This document shows positions 6,504 through 13,800 of a stretch of DNA of 16,059 nucleotides, piece after piece. The DNA is from JAVBPT01 sp031549455 (GTDB taxonomy: Bacteria > Bacillota > Clostridia > Lachnospirales > JAKSVV01). The first letter of the stretch is position 1, and every line of letters begins with the position of its first letter. The notes beneath the pieces were generated by a model that made no database searches, was not told the DNA's origin, and saw nothing but the letters and a program-made list of their open reading frames with translations. A program made the position numbers and the translations under genes. Where the stretch lies: the NCBI GenBank assembly GCA_031549455.1, contig JAVBPT010000011.1, positions 1 through 16,059 on the forward strand, given 5' to 3'.

Positions 6504-7366
6504 CCCTTTGAAAACGAATGCTTTCCAATTTTACTTGTGATTGGTAGCTGTTTAATCCAGTTACTGGTTGCCGTACTGGCATTCCAGTAATATAAGGCAT
6601 TTCCCGTTGGGTCCATTCCGTTCAATGCGTCCTTGGCCGCTCGTTTTGCCTCCTCATTCGGTGCTAGATTGATTTGTCCATCCGAAACGGCAGTAAAGGC
6701 TCCCGGTTGATAGACCACCCCTGCAATCGAATTCGGGAACTTAGAGGAACGGACCCTATTTAATACCACCGCCCCTACTGCCACTTTTCCGAGATAAGGC
6801 TCTCCTCTTGCTTCTCCATGTATAACAGCGGCCACCAAGCTTACGTCTTGATCATTGACACCGGTATTCGTATTTCCGCCTGCTGTTATGCCCATCTTCT
6901 TCAGCGTTTCATTCCCAACGATTCCGTCCACCTTAAGTTTGTACTTTGCCTGATATTTCCTTACTCCAAGAAACGTATTATAGCCGAAAATGCCATCGAT
7001 ATTTCCCGTATAGAATCCTTCTTCTTTTAGTTTTCTTTGGATTTGCTTTACCACCTCTCCTCTTGAACCCTGTTTGTACAATGTGTTACTACCGGCAGAG
7101 ACCATTGCAACTTCACTCCCTCTTTCCGTACCCTTTAAGTAATTGCTCAAACCAAAAGCCGTCCAGAAATCATAGACTCCATTGATATTTCTATTATAAT
7201 ATCCCGCGTCCCGAAGCATTTCCTGAATTTGCGAAGTGGTGGTTCCGTTTTCAGCCCATATTTTCTGAATCTGATCTGCTTGGATCGGAACCACGAAAAA
7301 GTAATAATAAAAAACCATCATAAATACCAAACTCATTAGATACAAAACCATTCGTATTCTCTTCAT
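6500..7366 (-). CDS. sleB: Spore cortex-lytic enzyme SleB
   Basis: SleB is a lytic transglycosylase that cleaves muramic-delta-lactam-containing spore cortex during germination. The 288-residue protein has a hydrophobic signal segment (about 5-26, possible cleavage after IQA30). Two peptidoglycan-binding repeats follow: a degenerate one at about 45-80 (QIQEMLRDAGYYNRNINGVY) and a canonical one at 98-158 (VVKQIQRKLKEEGFYTGNID and KYQAKYKLKVDGIVG). The SleB/CwlJ hydrolase domain spans about 172-288. The catalytic Glu is E185 in HGEARGE, and the C-terminal ALYYWNASTATSNW and KIGKHSF motifs are present; the usual YNP is WNA here. I chose the ATG at 7364-7366, preceded by GAGAGGTGA, rather than a GTG two codons earlier. 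It is followed by ypeB with an overlapping stop. Confidence 0.95.
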   Translation of the reverse strand: MKRIRMVLYLMSLVFMMVFYYYFFVVPIQADQIQKIWAENGTTTSQIQEMLRDAGYYNRNINGVYDFWTAFGLSNYLKGTERGSEVAMVSAGSNTLYKQGSRGEVVKQIQRKLKEEGFYTGNIDGIFGYNTFLGVRKYQAKYKLKVDGIVGNETLKKMGITAGGNTNTGVNDQDVSLVAAVIHGEARGEPYLGKVAVGAVVLNRVRSSKFPNSIAGVVYQPGAFTAVSDGQINLAPNEEAKRAAKDALNGMDPTGNALYYWNASTATSNWIKQLPITSKIGKHSFSKG

Positions 7367-7392
7367 ATTCACCTCTCCGTTTTATACAAGGT

Positions 7393-7422
7393 TAGTTTTG
7401 GATGGTTTTCCATTTTTTATAC
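7393..7422 (-). promoter_or_regulatory. Possible forespore (sigma-G/F-like) promoter of sleB-ypeB
   Basis: On the minus strand GTATA (7418-7422) fits the -35 pattern GNATR, and 18 bases on lies AAAACTA (7393-7399), a partial match to the CATnnTA -10. Bacillus sleB is known to be sigma-G dependent. No convincing sigma-A promoter is seen in this gap. The -10 match is weak. Confidence 0.3.
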
Positions 7423-7484
7423 CTGCCTTTTTTTAATGTGATTTAATCCGCTCGGTATGTTTGATCACTTCCCACTCCATCATG

Positions 7485-7513
7485 TTGACAATCCAACTTT
7501 TAATTGGTATAGT
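7485..7513 (+). promoter_or_regulatory. Sigma-A promoter of the TSCPD gene
   Basis: TTGACA (7485-7490), a 17-base spacer and TATAGT (7508-7513) form a near-perfect housekeeping promoter. The predicted transcript starts near 7520, which rules out translation starts upstream of it and supports the ATG at 7553. Confidence 0.85.
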
Positions 7514-7552
7514 GGAGTTCCCCGTTTAATTGTTAGAGAAGGAGAATTGTAT

Positions 7553-7804
7553 ATGTTCACTTATATACCACATGGCGTATGCTCTCGCGAAATGCGCATA
7601 TCCATCGATGATGAAAACCGTATTCATGAAATCCAGATAGATGGTGGCTGTGCGGGCAATCTGAATGCAATTGCCGTGCTCTGTAAAGGCCAAGATGCTC
7701 AAATTGTCATCCAAAAATTACGTGGCATACAATGCGGGATGAGAGTAACATCCTGTCCAGATCAGCTGTCCTATGCAATTGAAAAAGCCATATTCAATCA
7801 GTGA
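7553..7804 (+). CDS. TSCPD domain protein (TIGR03905 type)
   Basis: This 83-residue cytoplasmic protein matches the small stand-alone TSCPD family of Clostridia in length and motif. It begins MFTYIPHGVCSREMRISID, has IDGGCAGNLNAI at about 29-40, and ends CGMRVTSCPDQLSYAI. Cysteines at 10, 33, 61 and 68 are placed as expected for metal binding. The domain also occurs at the C terminus of B12-dependent ribonucleotide reductases (NrdJ), where it binds zinc; the role of the free-standing form is not known. The ATG at 7553 has AAGGAG eight bases upstream and lies downstream of the 7485-7513 promoter. The open frame extends back to 7457, but that stretch contains the promoter and is not translated. 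It is transcribed divergently from sleB. Confidence 0.9.
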   Translation: MFTYIPHGVCSREMRISIDDENRIHEIQIDGGCAGNLNAIAVLCKGQDAQIVIQKLRGIQCGMRVTSCPDQLSYAIEKAIFNQ

Positions 7805-7819
7805 TTCTTGACCCAGAAA

Positions 7820-7853
7820 AAAAGAGCGTATAGATCTTACTATATGCTCTTTT
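7820..7853. terminator. Bidirectional intrinsic terminator
   Basis: AAAAGAGCGTATAG (7820-7833) pairs with CTATATGCTCTTTT (7840-7853) over 14 positions with one G-U and a 6-base loop. On the minus strand a run of seven T follows, so it is stronger for the ywmB-like unit; on the plus strand it can end the TSCPD transcript. Confidence 0.8.
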
Positions 7854-7891
7854 GAGCTCTAATTATTTATGAAAGGACTCTTTGTATCCTT

Positions 7892-8659
7892 TTAATAGTC
7901 TACTGATATAACCGGGCTGGCTAAGTATAAATATGTTTTTTGTTCATATTCATTAAAGCGGATTGCAACATTTACATTTACATGATCCCCTTGCACCTTA
8001 ATATTATCTTTGATCAGATTGGTATATCCGTAAACACTGTAAAGTCTTTCTGTTTCATACTCATTGATCGCAGTAGCTTTGATGCTTTTTAGTATCTTTT
8101 CAGCTAGTTTTTTGGTTTCTTTGGAATCGAATTTTTCATTATAACTACCCGCCATGGTTATATTCGTTGTGGGTACTGTATTAAACACTCCATAAATCTC
8201 TTTTAGCTTTTTTTGAATATACATGGTGCCATCCAACTGCCCATACAAAATGATATTAATGCTTAAAAATGTTTTATAACTGCTGACCCCGCTCGCCAAG
8301 TTTTCCTCTTCCAAAACACTTTCTATGGTAACAGTGGTCTCTGAATCCGTAGCAGAGCGAGAGATGGTATACTCTCTTCTAATTTCGTTCTCTTTTTTAG
8401 AAATGTCAAGAGTGCCTCTTATGTCTAAACTTTCCAGCACACTTTGCAGAACGGTTTCCATTTCATCAAAATTCATATTTTTTGTATTAATCATCGCCTT
8501 GCCTGAGTTGCTAATTTGTAAAACATCAAAATCATATTTATTATAAACTGCCATTAGCAGATTTGTGTTCTCAAGATTCACATTTCTTTTATAGATTAAA
8601 AAAACGAGTAAGATTAAAATAATAAAACTAGTAATCGCAAGTCCCTTTTTGTTTCTCAT
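7892..8659 (-). CDS. YwmB family (TATA-box-binding-like fold) membrane-anchored protein
   Basis: This 255-residue protein has one N-terminal membrane segment (about 6-24, GLAITSFIILILLVFLIY); the rest should lie outside the membrane. The C-terminal half follows the YwmB (DUF1779) pattern: IILYGQLDGTMYIQKKLKEI, then TTNITMAGSYNEKF, then a helix and ERLYSVYGYTNLIKDNI. It ends VNVNVAIRFNEYEQKTYLYL followed by ASPVISVDY, where relatives have GTPIIxxEY. Such proteins are called TATA-box-binding-like because of fold similarity only; DNA binding is not established and the function is unknown. In Firmicutes they are found mainly in spore formers. GGGGG precedes the ATG. It is the last gene of a three-gene unit ending at the 7820-7853 hairpin. 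Confidence 0.85.
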   Translation of the reverse strand: MRNKKGLAITSFIILILLVFLIYKRNVNLENTNLLMAVYNKYDFDVLQISNSGKAMINTKNMNFDEMETVLQSVLESLDIRGTLDISKKENEIRREYTISRSATDSETTVTIESVLEEENLASGVSSYKTFLSINIILYGQLDGTMYIQKKLKEIYGVFNTVPTTNITMAGSYNEKFDSKETKKLAEKILKSIKATAINEYETERLYSVYGYTNLIKDNIKVQGDHVNVNVAIRFNEYEQKTYLYLASPVISVDY

Positions 8660-8667
8660 ATAACCCC

Positions 8668-9078
8668 CTATTTGCTAATTTTGGATACAACCTCCCCTAC
8701 TAGTTCATCCGAAAATTCGCTATCAACCAGGTCACCTATAGATACAATTCCAACCACCTTTCCCTCGTCTGTTACGGGAATTCTTCTCACCTGATGTTTG
8801 CTCATATAATCAACCGCTTTTCCAATGTCATCTGTTTTCACCACAGAATAAACATTATCCGTCATCAGATCCCCGCATGAATACTCGTCCAATTTTTTAT
8901 TTGATGCAATTCCTCTTATGATAATATCTCGATCTGTTAAGATTCCAACAAGTTTACTGTCGCTTTCAACAGGTACTGCCCCAATGTTGTAACTTTTCAT
9001 GATTTCTGCCGCTTTGCTAATCTTATCATTGATATTTACGCACATTACATCACTGGTCATAAAATTTTCTACCTTCAT
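8668..9078 (-). CDS. Two-CBS-domain protein
   Basis: This 136-residue cytoplasmic protein consists of a single CBS pair (Bateman module) with nothing attached. The first CBS is at about 1-60 (VENFMTSDVMCVN, then AEIMKSYNIGAVPV, then LVGILTDRDIIIR). The second is at about 69-130 (CGDLMTDNVYSV, then AVDYMSKHQVRRIPVTDEGK and VVGIVSIGDLV). The TDRD segment is the usual ribose/phosphate-contacting motif of adenylate-binding CBS domains, so an adenosine nucleotide ligand is likely. Stand-alone CBS proteins resemble YhcV/YrpC-type proteins of Bacillus; the partner is unknown. AGGAGG lies eight bases before the ATG. It is sandwiched between a 59-residue protein and the YwmB-like gene with gaps of 20 and 8 bases. 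Confidence 0.93.
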   Translation of the reverse strand: MKVENFMTSDVMCVNINDKISKAAEIMKSYNIGAVPVESDSKLVGILTDRDIIIRGIASNKKLDEYSCGDLMTDNVYSVVKTDDIGKAVDYMSKHQVRRIPVTDEGKVVGIVSIGDLVDSEFSDELVGEVVSKISK

Positions 9079-9098
9079 ACTAAAAACCTCCTATAAGT

Positions 9099-9278
9099 TT
9101 ATAAGTTGTTTTTATTATGCTCACTTATGCGATTTATAAACATATTTTTTTTATCGATGAGCTCCAGATATTTCTCGTGTGTGATCGTATTTTCTTCATA
9201 CATTTTTTTGGCTGTTGAGATAAATGTTTCAGTAAGATCAATTAGATAAGAAACATCTAGATCCAAATTTTCTTTCAT
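9099..9278 (-). CDS. Small hypothetical protein (59 aa)
   Basis: I do not recognise this protein. It is acidic at the N terminus (MKENLDLDVSYLIDL) and predicted to be nearly all helical (LTETFISTAKKMYEENTITH, then EKYLELIDKKNMFINRI). It has no membrane segment, Cys or known motif. The pattern of two amphipathic helices separated by a short turn suggests a helical hairpin that might dimerise or bind a partner. GGAGGGG lies just upstream of the ATG at 9276-9278, supporting this start over an in-frame one at 9359, which would pass through the promoter. It is the first gene of the CBS/YwmB unit, 20 bases before the CBS gene. It lacks the SQELD motif of Spo0E-type phosphatases. Confidence 0.7.
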   Translation of the reverse strand: MKENLDLDVSYLIDLTETFISTAKKMYEENTITHEKYLELIDKKNMFINRISEHNKNNL

Positions 9279-9322
9279 ATCCCCTCCATCTTTCAAAGAT
9301 AAAAAGATTCTACAGTTTAAAA

Positions 9323-9331
9323 ATTGTATCA
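9323..9331 (-). promoter_or_regulatory. Putative extended -10 promoter of the 59-aa/CBS/YwmB unit
   Basis: On the minus strand TGATACAAT is a TGn-TACAAT extended -10, about 45 bases before the ATG at 9278. No clear -35 is seen at the normal spacing. The stretch from 9332 to 9500 shows no convincing gene. Confidence 0.4.
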
Positions 9332-9507
9332 CAATGTCCAAATTCAAACATTTTTGCATGCATGCTCACATATAGAATCTGTTTTCTCCTAATCGCTTCA
9401 AATTGCTCAATATTGCTCTTCCAAAAATCCAATTCTGTCATAAAAGCGTTAAAAAAGAGAGGGTGAAAGTAAATATGAGATATAATCTGTGCGTTTCGAC
9501 ATAAAAG

Positions 9508-9551
9508 AAAAAGAAAAGAAAAATTTTTCACAAACTTTTCTCTTCTTTTTT
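9508..9551 (-). terminator. Weak terminator-like hairpin after the lipoprotein gene
   Basis: A purine-rich arm (9508-9522, only A and G) pairs with a T/C-rich arm (9536-9550) over 15 positions with one A-C mismatch and a 13-base loop. It lies 17 bases past the lipoprotein stop. The stem is almost all A-T, so termination there is uncertain, but no better terminator is visible for the export operon. Confidence 0.3.
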
Positions 9552-9567
9552 ATCTTAAATATCAAAT

Positions 9568-10125
9568 CTAATTTGATCTCATACTGATTGTCTTTATTGT
9601 TTCATTGTCATCCTCATATTCAACCATAATTCTTGAGCCCACCACGATGTCCTCTTTCGAGAAGGTTTCCATGTCCGGCATTTTGACTCCCTCCATTCTA
9701 CCAGAAGACTCTTCTCTTCTTGGATCGCGCTCTCCTTTTTGTCCATCCGCCTCATTCATCGTCACTTGTTGAACCATCCCCGGATGAATGGAAAATTTGG
9801 CATACGTAATTTGATCCGTTAGTGTGATGGTCTTCATCTCTCCGGTATACTCATACTCCACTTGCTGTCTTGCACTTCTTGAACCCTGTTGGTTGCTATT
9901 TATAATTTGAGGCCTCTGTGCAATTAAAATCTCTCCTGTGATTTCATCGCCATTCACCTCTGTTACCTCAAGTGTAGTCACATTTCTCGTTATAAAGGTT
10001 TCTCTATCAAAACGCTCTATTCCTCCTTTTAAGATATCCTGATCCCCAGTGGTTGTTTTTCCACAACCTGTCAGTATGAGTGCACATCCTATTAGGGCCA
10101 CCAATTGGCTTATTTTTTTTATCAT
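9568..10125 (-). CDS. Lipoprotein of the MacAB-like export operon
   Basis: This 185-residue protein has a classic lipoprotein signal: MIKKISQLVALIGCALILTG followed by Cys21 in the lipobox LTGC, so it should be anchored on the outside of the membrane. The mature part alternates short beta segments (LEVTEVNGDEITGEILI, then MKTITLTDQITYAKF, then IVVGSRIMVEYEDD and ETIKTISM). That layout resembles the small OB-like domains of DUF5666-type proteins, though this is pattern only. A polar, charged insert (QKGERDPRREESSGR) lies at about 130-145. GGGGG precedes the ATG. The gene follows the permease with a 13-base gap, so it is probably an accessory or substrate-contacting subunit, or a sensor of export. 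I do not recognise a named family. Confidence 0.8.
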   Translation of the reverse strand: MIKKISQLVALIGCALILTGCGKTTTGDQDILKGGIERFDRETFITRNVTTLEVTEVNGDEITGEILIAQRPQIINSNQQGSRSARQQVEYEYTGEMKTITLTDQITYAKFSIHPGMVQQVTMNEADGQKGERDPRREESSGRMEGVKMPDMETFSKEDIVVGSRIMVEYEDDNETIKTISMRSN

Positions 10126-10138
10126 TTTCTTTCCCCCT

Positions 10139-11317
10139 TTATTCCGTTCTTAACGCTTCAATTGGACTCAATTTAGCCGCTTTATAAGCAGGAAACATTC
10201 CGAAGAGGATCCCGATGCCAACGGATATGCCGAAAGACAATAAAATCCAGAATGTTGAATATACTGCAGGTACAATATTAAGCCCGCCAATAATGAACTT
10301 AATGATGCCAACACCAAACAAAATGCCAAGAGCACCTCCTGTTCCTGTGAGTAAGATCGCCTCAATCAAGAACTGGATGAGGATGTCTCTCCTTTTTGCT
10401 CCAATTGCTTTTCTAATGCCGATTTCCTTTGTTCTTTCCGTCACAGAAACCAGCATGATATTCATAATACTGATCCCCCCTACCACCAGCGATATGCCTG
10501 ATATCCCTGCTAGAATGATGGACAGTGTTCCTGTTACACTGTTAAGCGTACTCAGCATTTGCATCTGATTAAACACCCTAAACGCATTTGAATCGTTGTA
10601 TATTTTGGTCAAAAATGCTGTGATATCCTCCATTACTTTATCCATATATTTTGCATCCGTTACGTTGAGTGAGAAGTTTCGGATCACAGCATTTCTACTG
10701 AGTCTTTGCGCCACTGTTACCGGAATAATGATCTGATCATCTTGCGTTTGTTCTTGGCTACCATCCTTCTCTTCTAACACGCCGATGACCGTAAACAATT
10801 CCCCATTAATTTTAATCTTTTCTCCCACAGGGTCTCTTGCGCCAAAAAACTCCTTTGCAACATAGGACCCCAACACCACAACTTTTTGATAAAACTCCAA
10901 GTCGACACTCGAGATATATCGTCCGCTGGTTGGAAACGTACTTTTTATATGTGCATACTCGCTCGAGGTCCCAATCATCGTTGTGCTCTTTGAGGTGGTT
11001 TCATATTTTACAGTTGCCTGGCTACTCACAGTAGGGGCCAGGTATGCAATATAGTCGAAATTGTCATCTGCAAATTTGATGAGGTCCTCATAACTCACAT
11101 TTCGATTACTATTTCTCCCCGTAATCGTAATCTGAATCAGATTGGTACCCAGAGATTCGATTGAGCTCATAATACTCTTTGTACTTCCCTCTGCAAATCC
11201 CACCGCAACAATAACCGAACAAACACCAATGATTACACCGAGCATAGTTAGAAAAGATCTAAGTTTATTCCCCACAATACTGATATATGCCATCTTAAAG
11301 GCTTGCATCATATTCAT
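10139..11317 (-). CDS. MacB/YknZ-like ABC transporter permease
   Basis: This 392-residue membrane protein has the MacB layout: one membrane helix at about 20-42 (FLTMLGVIIGVCSVIVAVGF) and an extracytoplasmic MacB-type domain at about 45-270. Three helices of the FtsX domain follow (about 275-300, 322-345 and 355-378). Conserved segments include RSFLTMLGVIIGV, the ERTKEIGIRKAIGAKRRDIL coupling region that docks the ATPase, and FPAYKAAKLSPIEALRTE at the end. The start ATG overlaps the ATPase stop (ATGA) and has AAGGTGAG upstream. In Gram-positive bacteria such permeases work with a membrane adaptor to move peptides or toxins out of the membrane, as YknXYZ does with the SdpC toxin. The substrate here is unknown. 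Confidence 0.93.
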   Translation of the reverse strand: MNMMQAFKMAYISIVGNKLRSFLTMLGVIIGVCSVIVAVGFAEGSTKSIMSSIESLGTNLIQITITGRNSNRNVSYEDLIKFADDNFDYIAYLAPTVSSQATVKYETTSKSTTMIGTSSEYAHIKSTFPTSGRYISSVDLEFYQKVVVLGSYVAKEFFGARDPVGEKIKINGELFTVIGVLEEKDGSQEQTQDDQIIIPVTVAQRLSRNAVIRNFSLNVTDAKYMDKVMEDITAFLTKIYNDSNAFRVFNQMQMLSTLNSVTGTLSIILAGISGISLVVGGISIMNIMLVSVTERTKEIGIRKAIGAKRRDILIQFLIEAILLTGTGGALGILFGVGIIKFIIGGLNIVPAVYSTFWILLSFGISVGIGILFGMFPAYKAAKLSPIEALRTE

Positions 11318-11988
11318 TCGCTCACCTTCCCGTCTGTTATCCGAATCATGCGATTGGTTTTCTGTGCTATACTAATATCATGTGTGATGATGATAACCGT
11401 CACCCCATCTTTTTCATTGAGTTCCCGTAAAATATTCATTATTTCCGAACCCGAGTGTGTATCAAGCGCCCCTGTTGGCTCATCCGCCAAAATAATACTC
11501 GGGCTTGTAGCCAATGCCCTTGCAATCGCAACTCGCTGTTGCTGACCTCCAGACAATTCAACCGGCTTATGGTGGAGTCGATCGGAGAGTCCTACCTTCT
11601 CAAGCGCTTCTATTGCTTTCTCTCTTCTTTCTTTCTTATGCACGCCCGCATAGATAAGCGGGAGCTCCACATTCTCAACCGCTGTCAGCTTCTGAAGTAG
11701 ATTAAATCCCTGAAAGATAAATCCTATTTTTCGATTTCGTATCTCCGCAAGATGATTGTCATTTGCATCCTTCACATTCTCTCTATCTAGAAAATAGTCA
11801 CCATTGGTTGGCACATCTAATAGACCAATCATATTCATAAGGGTTGACTTTCCGGAGCCGGATGGACCAATAATAGATACAAAATCGTTTTTATAAATGT
11901 CTAAGGAGACGCTATCCAAGGCATACACATCGCTATCCCCCATGCTATATATTTTAGACATACTTTTGATTTCGATTAGTTTTTCCAT
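11314..11988 (-). CDS. MacB/YknY/LolD-like ABC transporter ATP-binding protein
   Basis: This 224-residue protein is the nucleotide-binding subunit for the permease encoded next to it. Walker A is GPSGSGKST at 41-49, the Q-loop Gln is at 93, the ABC signature LSGGQQQR is at 145-152, Walker B IILADEPTG starts at 165, and the H-loop His is at 203 (ITHD). The short form with no extra domain and the IYSMGDSDVYALDSVSLDI opening are typical of the MacB/LolD/YknY branch (type VII ABC systems). I chose the ATG at 11986-11988, one base after the adaptor stop, with GGTGG eight bases upstream. A longer frame back to 12030 overlaps the adaptor gene and has no ribosome site of its own. Confidence 0.95.
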   Translation of the reverse strand: MEKLIEIKSMSKIYSMGDSDVYALDSVSLDIYKNDFVSIIGPSGSGKSTLMNMIGLLDVPTNGDYFLDRENVKDANDNHLAEIRNRKIGFIFQGFNLLQKLTAVENVELPLIYAGVHKKERREKAIEALEKVGLSDRLHHKPVELSGGQQQRVAIARALATSPSIILADEPTGALDTHSGSEIMNILRELNEKDGVTVIIITHDISIAQKTNRMIRITDGKVSE

Positions 11989-11989
11989 T

Positions 11990-13768
11990 TTAATTACCAC
12001 CCCTGCCTTGGAAGTTTCCGCCACCACCATTAGAGGTTCCCGTACCTGTGATCACCCTTGGTGTTCCCACGGCACCCATTCCACCCATACTAAAGGTTTG
12101 GTTTGTACCCGTTGAATTATTGCTGTTTGTACTTGCTTGTAGTTTTGGCAGGATAATTTCATCCCCCAGGTTTAATCCTGATTTAATCTCAATATACGTG
12201 TCATTGTTCACACCCGTTGTCACAATAATCGGAACACTATTTTTATAATAATCATCGCTAAACATTCTTTCCACAACCGCTTGCAGTTCCTCCGGCACTT
12301 TTGCATTTGGGTCCGTCTTCTTTACAAAGACAAATTTGACACCCCTTGCTGATTGAACTGCCTCAATTGGAATCATTGTTACACCCTTGCTTTCTGTAAT
12401 AGAAATCTCTGCGTTAACGCTCATTCCTGGTTTTACATTTTCTGGCGCCTCAAAGATAATTGTAACAGGATATACGGTAACACCGCTATTGGTTGTACCT
12501 TCAAAAGCGATTTTTTTTACTTCTCCCACAATTGGATCGCTGGCCGTTGAACTAATCGCATCAATCGAAATATATACTTTTTGACCTACCTTTATTTTAT
12601 CAATATCCAATTCATCAATATCCACATCAAACTCCATGGTTTGATTGTCCGCTACAACTGCAAGCGTGCTATTTGCTTTGGTGACGTCTTTTACCTTGAT
12701 CGGCAAGGACACAATAATCCCATCGCAAGGGGCATATATCTTTCCGTTTTCGAGCTCTTTATAAAGTGTATTTAGTTCTGTTTTTAAGTCTTGCACATTA
12801 TAGCTTGAGCTTGTATTTGCATTGACAACATCGTCATTTTTAAATTCAAGCAATAAGGTACCCGCCGTTACATACTGTCCGCTTTTCACATAAACTGCTT
12901 TAACGGTTCCCCCCGCACTTGACTTTACAGTAGTATCACTAGCATAGCTGATTATTCCGGAAGTGGCTGCCGAATAAGTTGTCACAGAAGTAACGACTTC
13001 ACAGGATACAGTCTCATTAATAAGGTTGAATCCAACCTCATTCTGAATAAGAATTTCGACATCTCTTACGAGTTCACCATTCACGTTGGTATATGTATCA
13101 TCTGCAACATAGGTTACGGTTCCATTGATGTAGGTTAAATAAGAATATAAGAATATTTTCACCGAATCGCCTGTCGAGATTGCGTCTGCAAACTTAGAAT
13201 AAAATCCCACGGTTACTTTATATTTATCATTGGATTTAATACCCATAATGGTTGCATTTTTAGCAAGGCTATCTCCTACTTTTGCTGTTAAGTCGGTCAC
13301 ATACCCGTCCATAGGGGCCACCACTTTTAATTCTTTTAGATTGGCATAGTTTTGAGCCTGTGTTTGAGTCGCCTGTTGAAGACTTCTTTGTGTCTTACTG
13401 ATTGACCCTTCCTCACCCGTTGTGTCTAGCTCAGCAATTAAGTCTCCTTCCTTTACGATGTCTCCTTCTTTCTTATGCACCTTTAATACCTCTCTTGACT
13501 TGTCAGAGGTAATCTCATATCGCACAGCAGAACGAAGTGTTCCTGATCCGGTTACGGAGGTATTGATGTCCCCTCTTCTTACCTTATCTATTCTAAGTTC
13601 AGTTGAACCGGAGCCTTTACCATTTGCCCTTACCGTTTTATTCCCAAGCGAAAAACCAATCACAATCATAAGCAAAACAATGATCATTGGTATGATCACT
13701 TTCTTTGATCTAAAATTTATTTTTTTCAAATTTAGCTTTTTAAAGTCTAGCTTTTCAAATTTCTTCAT
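11990..13768 (-). CDS. Membrane adaptor (HlyD/MacA-like) with two tandem lipoyl/beta-barrel modules
   Basis: This 592-residue protein is the adaptor (YknX/MacA-type) of the export system, anchored by one helix (about 23-41) after a basic N terminus. Two consecutive modules are visible. Module 1 has lipoyl halves at 94-116 (KVHKKEGDIVKEGDLIAEL) and 145-178 (KVVAPMDGYV), then a barrel-like part to about 260. Module 2 has lipoyl halves at 288-310 (TVKAVYVKSGQYVTAGTLLL) and 342-372 (GKIYAPCDGIIV), a barrel at 378-458, and a membrane-proximal domain to about 545. The helical hairpins are short (20-25 residues each). The tail (555-592) is rich in Gly, Ser and Thr. Usual adaptors are about 380-450 residues, so the extra length is explained by the duplication. 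I chose the ATG at 13766-13768, which has AGAGGT upstream; an ATG at 13789 lacks one. It is the first gene of the operon. Confidence 0.92.
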   Translation of the reverse strand: MKKFEKLDFKKLNLKKINFRSKKVIIPMIIVLLMIVIGFSLGNKTVRANGKGSGSTELRIDKVRRGDINTSVTGSGTLRSAVRYEITSDKSREVLKVHKKEGDIVKEGDLIAELDTTGEEGSISKTQRSLQQATQTQAQNYANLKELKVVAPMDGYVTDLTAKVGDSLAKNATIMGIKSNDKYKVTVGFYSKFADAISTGDSVKIFLYSYLTYINGTVTYVADDTYTNVNGELVRDVEILIQNEVGFNLINETVSCEVVTSVTTYSAATSGIISYASDTTVKSSAGGTVKAVYVKSGQYVTAGTLLLEFKNDDVVNANTSSSYNVQDLKTELNTLYKELENGKIYAPCDGIIVSLPIKVKDVTKANSTLAVVADNQTMEFDVDIDELDIDKIKVGQKVYISIDAISSTASDPIVGEVKKIAFEGTTNSGVTVYPVTIIFEAPENVKPGMSVNAEISITESKGVTMIPIEAVQSARGVKFVFVKKTDPNAKVPEELQAVVERMFSDDYYKNSVPIIVTTGVNNDTYIEIKSGLNLGDEIILPKLQASTNSNNSTGTNQTFSMGGMGAVGTPRVITGTGTSNGGGGNFQGRGGN

Positions 13769-13800
13769 TCGTGTACCTCTTATTATCATTTTATGTTTAC

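Noticed and set aside
7457..7552. Upstream extension of the TSCPD frame
   Set aside because: It contains the TTGACA/TATAGT promoter, and the predicted transcript starts after it.
9475..9504. A 9-codon plus-strand frame with GAGGGTG upstream and TATAAT nearby
   Set aside because: Too short to support as a gene; the TATAAT at 9481-9486 has no -35 at a normal distance, so a small RNA is not supported.
9310..9531. A 73-codon minus-strand frame upstream of the 59-aa gene
   Set aside because: It begins at GTG without a ribosome site, has low-complexity composition, and covers the putative promoter at 9323-9331. No internal ATG has a Shine-Dalgarno either.
10215..10568. Plus-strand frame of 117 codons opposite the permease
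   Set aside because: Antisense shadow of the FtsX domain; the permease frame is complete and well conserved.
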